Positions 9,201 through 15,549 of a stretch of DNA of 46,197 nucleotides are shown here, piece after piece (the first letter of the stretch is position 1; each line of letters opens with the position of its first letter). The translations under genes were made by a program, and so were the position numbers. The stretch covers positions 1 through 46,197 of the forward strand of contig NZ_JABAFY010000019.1 in assembly GCF_012843875.1 (NCBI RefSeq). The letters run 5' to 3'. The notes below the pieces were generated by a model. The model was not told where the DNA came from. It ran no database searches and saw nothing but the letters and a program-made list of their open reading frames with translations. Origin of the DNA: Desulfovibrio piger (GTDB taxonomy: Bacteria; Desulfobacterota; Desulfovibrionia; Desulfovibrionales; Desulfovibrionaceae).

Positions 9201-10477
9201 CCCGCGAGGTGGGCTTGCTGCCCCTGGAACGCACGGGCCATACCATCCGCGCGGCCTGGCCGGACATGCCCTGGGAAGGCAATGCCACGGTCTGCACCAG
9301 TCAGGTGGTCATCCGTACGCCGGGGCAAACCTATGCCGGGCCTGTACTCCTGCACGGCCAGGCTGTGGACCGCATCTCCTCCTTCCTCAAGGCTGGGGCA
9401 GAAAGCTGGGAAGCCAGGGCATTGACTGCCAATGCCGGGCTGGCTTTTCAGGGGACAACCGTATCGGGAGAGGGCTTTTTGACCGACGAAGCCCGGGCCC
9501 GGCAGTGGCTGGCAGCTGACCAGCGCAACCGGGACGTACTTTTCCCATACCTAAACTGGGCTGATCTGACCTCCAGCCCCACCCAGACGCCGTCACGCTG
9601 GATCATCAACTTCTGGGACTGGCCTCAGGATAGAGCCCAGACCTACAGTCTGCCCTTTGCACAGGTTCAGGAGCTGGTGCAACCTGTTCGCTCTGGCAAT
9701 AATCGTGCACAATACAGAGACTACTGGTGGCACTACGCAGAAAAACGCCCTGCCCTCTACCACGCCCTGGGCCGGGGCGATGCCTTCATTAAGCATCCCC
9801 GTGGCTGGCAACCCTTCCCGCCCCTGTCACGGGTACTGGTCATTGGCGAAGCCTCAAAACATGGTATTTTTGCTTTTGTTCCCAATACCTTTGTACTCTC
9901 GCACATGCTCATCGTCTTCGCTTCGGCTGATGCGGCTTTGTTCGGCCTGCTGCAATCCAGCGTACACCAGACCTGGGCACGCAAGATGAGTTCCACACTG
10001 GGACTCGGTCTGCGCTATACACCTTCCAGTGCCTTTGCAACCTTTCCGCGCCCGGCAGCGGACCGGCTGGGCCTGCTGCGGGCCACGGCCGAAAAACTGC
10101 ACGCGGAACGCGCCGCCCTCATGCAGCGGGAAGGGCTGGGCCTGACCAGCCTCTACAATGCCCTGCACGACCCGCACAGCAGCCTGCCCGGTGTGGCGGC
10201 CCTGCGCGCCCGCCACGAGGAACTGGACCGGGAAGTGGCCGCGGCCTACGGCTGGGACGATCTGGACATGCGCCACGACTTCCGCCAGGTGGACTACCTG
10301 CCCGCCAATGACAATACGCGCCACACCATCGCCGAAAACGTGCGCCTGGAAGTGCTGCGCCGCCTCTCCGCCCTGAACCGGCAACGCTGGCAGGAGGAAC
10401 AGACAGCCCCGGCCCAGCCCACCCGCGGCCGCCGTGGCTCCCGCCGCAGCCCAGCCCAGGGGTCTTTGCTGTGGTAA
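6272..10477 (+). CDS. drmMI: DISARM adenine-N6 DNA methyltransferase DrmMI
   Basis: A 1401-residue DNA methyltransferase. The SAM-binding motif CDMAMGSGAFLVQ lies at about 643-655 and the catalytic NPPF at 911-914, the motif pair of N6-adenine methylases; NNPMAVEMAKLSLW between them is the usual motif II-III region. Length and layout resemble Eco57I/type IIG-like enzymes, but no PD-(D/E)XK nuclease motif is evident in the N-terminal part. A basic, Gly/Arg-rich stretch sits near residue 515-525. In DISARM this enzyme marks host DNA so that the system spares it. The start at 6272 overlaps the drmD stop by one base and has GGAGG at 6258-6262; a longer frame from 6167 would run inside drmD. Recognition sequence cannot be read from the protein. 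Confidence 0.88.
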   Translation: MSVAVADEHNEWLSLLDVSGPFLTLPVLLQEMPDGLDRLPPEAMPLLRAALALRDDAREPEQGCRDCVLAVLTDLLGYDASVLVPAADMGAACPGLSLPEMGEELRPDWLLLPPAAVDLDDPDALDAPTPPAAERRPVLLVSITTARLDAPLPGRRCAWSPARRMAELCRASGVTLGLVSDGRQFMLVHACQNKTTTFVTWEADIWLEERITLRSFVTLLHRRRFFSLAEAQTLPCLLEKSADAQQSVTDKLGLQVRGAITEFLRALDRLDRNAGAGSLLSGIPAPQLYEAALTVMMRLVFLLSAEERGLLRLGEPAYDQAYAASTLCGSLREQADKQGEEVLGYRHDAWVRLLSLFRAVYGGIRHEDLRLPAYGGSLFDPDTYPFLEGRPQGSCWRDTPARPLPVDNRVILHMLESLQFLRDRQTTGRDEAVRLSFRGLDVEQIGHVYEGLLDRTAARAEGVLLGLTGKSGAEIFLSLGEAEAWLAQGETHLLACLRDLTGATQASLKKQLHGERPRGRGRGRGQAALPTGSDAQDEAARREVGLHMACNGDTALLERVRPFAGLLRQDSFGLPVIVPHKGLYVTAGSQRRNTGTHYTPRSLTEMLVAATLEPHVYYGPAEGLPREQWRLHDAGRLLSLKVCDMAMGSGAFLVQACRYLADRLLEAWATPASSSPDEPLPEDAEERLALARRLVADRCLYGVDNNPMAVEMAKLSLWLVTLQKDRPFSFLDHALRCGDALMGITDMKQLEEFHLFPEDGRELVFGSTDMRAAVQQARQARDRLEHIPSDTPLNVERKSALLEQAREATRLLRLRADALIMAVLGARGRLSEDARYQWLDKVLAPQFCRDPDDMARWLAGQRARLVHGSGRELAQQDEDDNPGFTRPLHWALEFPEVFDRDDPGFDALVGNPPFLGSQRMREALGNFYREYLVQVLTRGKRGQADLVAYFFRRAAQLTRQGGDFGLIATNTLAQGDTREVGLLPLERTGHTIRAAWPDMPWEGNATVCTSQVVIRTPGQTYAGPVLLHGQAVDRISSFLKAGAESWEARALTANAGLAFQGTTVSGEGFLTDEARARQWLAADQRNRDVLFPYLNWADLTSSPTQTPSRWIINFWDWPQDRAQTYSLPFAQVQELVQPVRSGNNRAQYRDYWWHYAEKRPALYHALGRGDAFIKHPRGWQPFPPLSRVLVIGEASKHGIFAFVPNTFVLSHMLIVFASADAALFGLLQSSVHQTWARKMSSTLGLGLRYTPSSAFATFPRPAADRLGLLRATAEKLHAERAALMQREGLGLTSLYNALHDPHSSLPGVAALRARHEELDREVAAAYGWDDLDMRHDFRQVDYLPANDNTRHTIAENVRLEVLRRLSALNRQRWQEEQTAPAQPTRGRRGSRRSPAQGSLLW

Positions 10478-10554
10478 GGGGGCTTCTGCCAATTCTAAGG
10501 GTACAGCCTGTGTGGACTCCATGAAAGAAACCAACAACAGTTAAGGAGCACACC

Positions 10555-11943
10555 ATGCTTGTCTTTCGTACCATCTCTCCACTCGCGCCTTCGGCAACGC
10601 TGCAACAGCTCATCGATATTTCCATAGAATGGATAGACAAATCACCAGAATATCATCTTCGTGGTTCACTGGCTGCCTACTATGGTCAGGAAGAATTTTC
10701 TGTCGAAAAGGAAGGGGAGCAGTTCCGCTCATTTCGCCATACCAAGGAAGACAGCGAGTTTGCCTGTATCTGTTTTCAAAAGACCAAGGGAGACGAAAAG
10801 TGGCGTACGGAGTGTGTCTATAAAAAAACAGCCGAGGAGGTCATCGCCTCGTTTTCGGTCTACTGTGAGACGGCCTCATTTCAAAATAAGCTGAATAATG
10901 TCAAAAAACCGTATATTTTCAAGCTGATAGGACAAAGGATCGGCTTCGGTCACGATATCGAGTTCGAGACGCGCAGCACACCGCACCCGTTGACCGCTGA
11001 CGACCTGGACATTGCAGCAAGCATCATCAAAGGCGAGTTCGTTGCCCATTTGCCCTGCGTCTATGTCAGTAAAGGGCGTGATGGCAATTATCCTGTTGAC
11101 ATCACGAAGCTTTGCCATGTCCTGTCAGGTATGGCCCACGTTTTTATCGAACCCAATATCTATTTTATGAGGGATCTGCGGATACGCACCGAAGGGCTGA
11201 ATCCCTATTATGGAGCTGTGGGCATCTACTTTCCCGGCAGCAGGAACAAGAAGCTCCTGTTGCCGCAATGGGAAGACGGCAATCCCCTTAAGATACGGAA
11301 CATTTTCGATGCGGTAAAAAATGGGCTCAATCTGGGCTACATCCCGGGTGACCTCTCTTATGTCGATATAAGAACAGATGCCCTGCGTAAAAAAGTCGTT
11401 GAAGCTCAGGAACAAAATGACCTTCAGTCCCTTATCTATTCTGTTGATAAAGAAAACAAGAGTCTCAACGAAAATCTTGAAAGGAAAGAAGGCGAGATAT
11501 ACGCTCTCAAAGAATATATCGCCAGTCTTGAATCTCGCCTTAATGACAACAGGGAAAGAGTATTGCTCAGAGGAGATTCTGTTGATTCTTACCGTAACCA
11601 GACCTACGAGACCCTCCTCGACATCCTTGAAGATGCCAGACGTTCTGCGGAAGATGGTACCCGGCGGAAGAATATCATAAACGAACTGCTGGAAGCCAAT
11701 CCCCGTACAGACAACAAAGAAAATCTTGCCCGGGAACTGAAGCGGATATTTGCCGGTTATACCTCCATGAACAACAGTATCAAATCTTCCTTGCGCCGCC
11801 TAGGATTTCAAGTAGACGACAGCAAGCATCACAAGATATTCTTTACGAACTACCCGGAGCTGGCCAGCACCCTTCCGACTTCCGGCAGCGATTATCGCGG
11901 CTGGCAAAATGATCTTTCCGACCTGAAGAAAAAGCTGCTCTGA
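10555..11943 (+). CDS. Unknown coiled-coil protein inserted between drmMI and drmA
   Basis: A 462-residue protein I do not recognise. The start has a good AAGGAG at 10543-10548. The first 270 residues look like a mixed alpha/beta globular region. Residues about 275-340 are rich in Glu, Lys, Asn and Leu with heptad spacing and should form a coiled coil. The last 90 residues look helical and basic. Base composition is clearly lower in GC than drmMI and drmA, with more A/T at third positions, suggesting separate acquisition. It lies 77 bases after drmMI on the same strand and 52 bases before a broken AlbA_2-type gene. In defence islands, globular plus coiled-coil proteins are often sensors or partners of a nearby effector; that is inference only. 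Confidence 0.8.
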   Translation: MLVFRTISPLAPSATLQQLIDISIEWIDKSPEYHLRGSLAAYYGQEEFSVEKEGEQFRSFRHTKEDSEFACICFQKTKGDEKWRTECVYKKTAEEVIASFSVYCETASFQNKLNNVKKPYIFKLIGQRIGFGHDIEFETRSTPHPLTADDLDIAASIIKGEFVAHLPCVYVSKGRDGNYPVDITKLCHVLSGMAHVFIEPNIYFMRDLRIRTEGLNPYYGAVGIYFPGSRNKKLLLPQWEDGNPLKIRNIFDAVKNGLNLGYIPGDLSYVDIRTDALRKKVVEAQEQNDLQSLIYSVDKENKSLNENLERKEGEIYALKEYIASLESRLNDNRERVLLRGDSVDSYRNQTYETLLDILEDARRSAEDGTRRKNIINELLEANPRTDNKENLARELKRIFAGYTSMNNSIKSSLRRLGFQVDDSKHHKIFFTNYPELASTLPTSGSDYRGWQNDLSDLKKKLL

Positions 11944-11995
11944 TCCGCTGTTGCCAGTATACACGAAGGTCACTATGCTTGATATGAGGGGACCC

Positions 11996-12366
11996 ATGCT
12001 GAAACGATATACTGACACCGAGCTGGAAGGCTTTCTTGATGATCTGGAATCGGACCGCCTGGAGCGCAAGGAGACCTTCAAGGGCGATGTGCCCCAAAAG
12101 GCCCGGCAGGCCATCTGTGCTTTTGCCAATGACCTGCCGGGGCATGACGAACCCGGCGTCCTTTTTATCGGTGCAAAAGATGACGGCAGCCCTTCCGGCC
12201 TGAGCGTGACAGACGAGCTGCTGCTCTCGCTGGCGGACATGAAGACGGACGGCAACATCCTGCCCCTGCCGACGCTCGTTGTGGAAAAGCGGCATCTCAA
12301 GGGAGCAGACATGGCCGTGATCACGGTGCATCCCTCCCACATGCCACAGGTCCGGCCGTGCCGGAA
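11996..12366 (+). pseudogene. Truncated AlbA_2 (Schlafen-type) ATP-binding protein
   Basis: From the ATG at 11996 the reading frame begins MLKRYTDTELEGFLDDLE, followed by a VLFIGAKDDGSPSGL segment and a VITVHPSHMP segment. These are typical of the AlbA_2 domain (formerly AAA_4, Schlafen-like) found in predicted regulators of roughly 450 residues. Family resemblance stops at about 12345-12366, where the usual continuation into VRYKGRVWIRVG is lost. The frame stays open to 12745, but that tail is low-quality sequence that runs through a terminator hairpin, so I do not count it as protein. The frame is also open upstream to 11951. The gene is therefore a 5' fragment joined to foreign sequence. 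A working truncated domain of about 120 residues cannot be excluded. Confidence 0.65.
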
Positions 12367-12426
12367 AATAACCCGAAAAAGCCTGAAGGCTACAACCAGC
12401 GACTACACGCCATGTGACGCACCCCT

Positions 12427-12469
12427 GAGGCCCCCTTCCCTCCCGGGAAAGGTGCCTCGACCCTTTTTT
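12427..12469 (+). terminator. Rho-independent terminator inside the DISARM insert
   Basis: GAGGC at 12427-12431 pairs with GCCTC at 12454-12458, with an inner CCTTCCC/GGGAAAGG stem, followed by six T's at 12464-12469. It should uncouple everything to the left, including drmD-drmMI, from the cassette and drmABC to the right. Confidence 0.7.
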
Positions 12470-12793
12470 GCCCTGCATGAAACTCGCCGTCCTGCTGTAC
12501 CGCGGCAAGCCCTAAAAAGGGGGCTGCCGACAGCCGCTGAGATCTGTGCTGTCTTGTTGGCCGCTTGCTGCCGGGGCTACCTGCCCTGTGAGGAAGACCT
12601 GCTCCGCAAAAAACTTGCGGGAAGCGGCCCTGCCCGCAGCCGGGATAAGCCGGGCTGCGTCATGTCTTTCGCCCTTCGGGGGCTCATGCTCCCACAGGGA
12701 TATCCGACAAATGGCAAACGACATACATGGCTTGTAACTCTGTAATAAAAAAAAAGATTATTAAACACTAGTTAAAGACATTTCATATTTTCT

Positions 12794-12821
12794 TTGACTT
12801 CTCATTGGTATCATGTAGACT
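12794..12821 (+). promoter_or_regulatory. Candidate promoter for the membrane-protein cassette
   Basis: TTGACT at 12794-12799 and TAGACT at 12816-12821 are 16 bases apart in an AT-rich stretch, about 107 bases before the start of the first cassette gene. It lies just after a terminator, where a new promoter is needed for the downstream genes. Confidence 0.45.
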
Positions 12822-12927
12822 GTTCACCGCATTTTCAATTCCAGAAAAGCAGATATTTCTCCCAATCCTCTGTGCGGAATATCATGCCGAATGCGTCCGG
12901 ATCAGTCCGATTCCAGGAAGGAAGTCC

Positions 12928-14076
12928 ATGTTTGAAGGATGTTTGACACGAATCCATTCGGGGATGGCCACCATCCCTCTGGTCCAGATGGCTGACAGTG
13001 CACAGAACATCACCATGTCTGTGGGCGTTGGTGTGCCCATTCATGAGATTCCTCGCCTGGGCGGGGAAAACATGATCAAGGACAATCTGTTCGACTTCAA
13101 GAAAGTGGAACGATTCGCCAAAAGCATCCTTGAGCCCAATGGCCCGACCCTGACCGGGCAGTGGATGGACGCCGTCGGCCCGTTCAAGCATCTCTATCCC
13201 CAGGGGATCGCCAAGGGGTGCCACAGGACGATGCACGGGCACTTTATCGGTGATGCCCTGACGGTCATGAAAGACCCTCGCCTGAGCTGTGTCGACTTTT
13301 TCCGGCATCTGGGCACGGATATCGTGACCAAAAACGGTCTTCCCATCTTGCCGTCTTGCATCTCGGAAAAGATCGTCACCCTCCTGAACCTGTACGATCC
13401 CGCCCTGAATATGACTCTCACGAAGCTGAGCCCCTGGGTGAACCTGAACATCCTGGATGCCGGTGCCAGTATCCTGGCTGTCGGCCATGCGGGCAGTTCC
13501 GTCATCGATATCATCACCGGATCCGCCGAATGGGGGGCGGGCTATGCCATCAATACCTTCGGTGTAGGGGCCTGCGATATCGCGACCGGTGTCGCCACCC
13601 AAAATCCTATTTTGATCGGAGCAGGGGCCGTGGATATCGTCTGTGGTACGGTCACTGCCTATGACTACTATTCCCAGCCCTTCCTGTGCGGTGTTCCTGT
13701 CGTAGACATTCTGCAGAGCAGCACCCTGGGGGCTTGCGTGGCCGCGCTGCTGACAGGCATCGAGCTGTATACCCAGCGGGGAAAGATCTCCAGCTGGGAA
13801 TCCGTCAAGACACTGGCCAAACGGATCACCCAGGGCGGGCTCATGTCAGCCCTGTCCGTGATTTCTGCTCCGGTCGCCATTACCACGGCCATCGGCATCT
13901 CGGGCGCCAAGCTGGCTGTGCAGCAGGTCAATGATCTGGAAACTTCCATCAGGGCCATGCCCCTGACAGGAGCCTTTGCGCGTCATGTTAATGACTATGT
14001 CATTGATGCCTATATAGGTAGAGACAAATATAAAAGCATGGAAAAAAAATTGGAGAGATTTTATGGCTTGCGCTGA
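12928..14076 (+). CDS. Unknown membrane protein, first gene of a three-gene cassette inside DISARM
   Basis: A 382-residue protein I do not recognise. The start at 12928 follows AGGAAGGAAG at 12915-12924; a longer frame to 12805 would run through the candidate promoter. The N-terminal 165 residues look soluble. From about residue 170 there are long Gly/Ala/Ile-rich hydrophobic stretches (NILDAGASILAVGHAG; INTFGVGACDIATGVA; PILIGAGAVDIVCGTV), then TLGACVAALLTGIELY and a final ALSVISAPVAITTAIG segment, so the C-terminal half is probably membrane-inserted. A D-I/V-x-x-G pattern recurs in the central stretch. The C-terminus is basic. It overlaps the next gene by 14 bases, indicating coupled translation. 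A membrane-damaging effector or channel partner is possible; nothing in the sequence proves it. Confidence 0.75.
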   Translation: MFEGCLTRIHSGMATIPLVQMADSAQNITMSVGVGVPIHEIPRLGGENMIKDNLFDFKKVERFAKSILEPNGPTLTGQWMDAVGPFKHLYPQGIAKGCHRTMHGHFIGDALTVMKDPRLSCVDFFRHLGTDIVTKNGLPILPSCISEKIVTLLNLYDPALNMTLTKLSPWVNLNILDAGASILAVGHAGSSVIDIITGSAEWGAGYAINTFGVGACDIATGVATQNPILIGAGAVDIVCGTVTAYDYYSQPFLCGVPVVDILQSSTLGACVAALLTGIELYTQRGKISSWESVKTLAKRITQGGLMSALSVISAPVAITTAIGISGAKLAVQQVNDLETSIRAMPLTGAFARHVNDYVIDAYIGRDKYKSMEKKLERFYGLR

Positions 14077-14656
14077 TTTGGATCGGCTGAAAAGCGGGAA
14101 TATCCTGCGTACCTGCTTCAACCAGCTCTGGGATAAGGCTCTGGAGATAAATGAAAAATCCGGCATCAGCGGGATCTCCTATAATGACATGAATGCCATC
14201 GTCAATATCCTGCGCACGGATGGTCCCGATATCATGGGATATGCCGCACTGCCGCCCACCATCGATGCAGGCCTGCAGATGGCCACCGCTATCCTTGACC
14301 CCAACAAGGAACGCATGAAGGCCAATGTCAAAAAAAGCGTCAGCCTAGCTGGAGGCGCCGGAGGCGCCAGCCTAGTCTGGATCTGTCTGGGACAGATCCT
14401 CAACCCCGGCATTCTGGCCTCCGCGGCCGCCATTTTTACCGGCGGCATCGCCGGCGGCATCCTGGCCCCTGTCGGCATCATCGGCGGCGTGTCCCTGATC
14501 GTTGCCAGTCTGTACAGTACCATGCAGAAAATGACGCCCCAAGAACGGACGGTCAAATGTCATGCCATGGTGATGAGGGCCATCGACAAATGGATCAAGT
14601 ATGGAGACAAGACTGACCTCACCCTTGAAGAAAAGCAGAAACTCATGCTCCGGTAG
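14063..14656 (+). CDS. Small membrane protein with Gly-rich helical hairpin, paralogue 1
   Basis: A 197-residue protein of no family I know. Residues 1-90 look soluble and helical. Residues about 100-152 form two hydrophobic segments with glycine-zipper spacing (GGIAGGILAPVGIIGG), likely a membrane hairpin. A conserved cytosolic-looking tail follows (MQKMTPQERTVKCHAMVM). The start overlaps the upstream gene by 14 bases and has GGAGAG about nine bases upstream. Its closest relative in the window is the next gene: over about 100 residues across the hairpin and tail, roughly three quarters of positions are identical by eye. Glycine-zipper hairpins occur in pore-forming and oligomerising membrane peptides, so an oligomeric membrane role is plausible but inferred. 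Confidence 0.8.
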   Translation: MACADLDRLKSGNILRTCFNQLWDKALEINEKSGISGISYNDMNAIVNILRTDGPDIMGYAALPPTIDAGLQMATAILDPNKERMKANVKKSVSLAGGAGGASLVWICLGQILNPGILASAAAIFTGGIAGGILAPVGIIGGVSLIVASLYSTMQKMTPQERTVKCHAMVMRAIDKWIKYGDKTDLTLEEKQKLMLR

Positions 14657-14829
14657 TGATCTGTCCCTTGTCAGACAGCAGGATCGTCTTTTATCGTACG
14701 AACCTTCCACCAGCCATGCAAAATTGATGGCATCAGAGCAAAGAGGGGCTCTCGTCTCGAAATACCATACTGCAGGCATCCATCTATCCGTGATGCTTCT
14801 GTCATCATATAAACACAAAGGAACAGCTC

Positions 14830-15435
14830 ATGACATGCAGTGAGCAGGAACGACGGCAACAGGGCGAGGCTCTGCGTATGGCCTTCCACGCCCTCTGGAC
14901 CGAAGCCCAGGCCAGGAATGCCCGGGAAGGCCAGGAGGGCCTGATCACCTACACAGATATGAACCACATCGCGGACATCCTGCGTACGGATGCTCCCCGG
15001 TACTTCGACGGTGGACATCTGCCTGCCACCATCGACGCCGGCCTACAGCTGGCCATCACCCTCCTTGACCCCAGCAAGGGGCGCATGAAGGACAATCTCA
15101 AAAAAGCCCTCAGTCTGGCCGGGGGGGCGTCCGGCGCCGGCCTGATCTGGATCTGCCTGGCCCAAATCCTTAATCCCGGCCTCCTGGCTTCTGTGGCCGC
15201 CTTCTTTGCCGGTGGCGTCGCAGGCAGTATCCTTGCGCCTGTCGGTGTTGTGGGCGGTATTTCTTTACTGGTTGCCAGCCTGTATGCGGCCATGCAAAAA
15301 ATGACTCCACAGCAGCGGACCGTCAAATGCCACAGTCTGGTCATGCAGGCCATCGACAAATGGATCAAAAATGGCGAGAAGAATGACAGGATCATCGCCA
15401 CAGCCTATGTGAAGCGGAACGAGCTTCCCCAGTAG
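14830..15435 (+). CDS. Small membrane protein with Gly-rich helical hairpin, paralogue 2
   Basis: A 201-residue tandem paralogue of the preceding gene, separated from it by 173 bases. The start has AAGGAA ten bases upstream. The layout is the same: a soluble helical N-terminus of about 90 residues with a conserved ILRTD and TIDAGLQ, a double hydrophobic segment with Gly-zipper spacing (GGVAGSILAPVGVVGG), then MQKMTPQQRTVKCH and AIDKWIK. The first 35 and last 20 residues differ most between the copies. Retention of two diverged copies suggests hetero-oligomers or two specificities. The gene lies 114 bases before drmA on the same strand, so it may be co-transcribed with drmABC. Confidence 0.8.
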   Translation: MTCSEQERRQQGEALRMAFHALWTEAQARNAREGQEGLITYTDMNHIADILRTDAPRYFDGGHLPATIDAGLQLAITLLDPSKGRMKDNLKKALSLAGGASGAGLIWICLAQILNPGLLASVAAFFAGGVAGSILAPVGVVGGISLLVASLYAAMQKMTPQQRTVKCHSLVMQAIDKWIKNGEKNDRIIATAYVKRNELPQ

Positions 15436-15549
15436 ATCGCAGGGCTGGGATGGACTGCTGCCGACAGGGCGATCATGCGGAGCCGGCTGCGCTGCCGCTT
15501 TTCCCGGCCTTCCGCGGGACACGGATATATCCTGACAGGAGGATGTCAT

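Larger units (their letters stand above)
12367..12927. other. Gene-poor junction between the AlbA_2 fragment and the membrane cassette
   Basis: No intact gene is visible here. At the left edge a different frame encodes NNPKKPEGYNQRLHAM and stops at 12416-12418, eight bases before a strong terminator, so this looks like the 3' end of a lost gene. The middle (12470-12740) holds nothing I can support. The right part (12740-12830) is AT-rich, with a run of nine A's and a candidate promoter. Confidence 0.55.

Noticed and set aside
6272..10477. Stand-alone type IIG restriction-modification enzyme
   Set aside because: No nuclease motif seen, and the adjacent drmD plus drmABC make DrmMI the better call.
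12367..12745. C-terminal half of the AlbA_2 protein
   Set aside because: The frame runs through a terminator hairpin and resembles no known domain.
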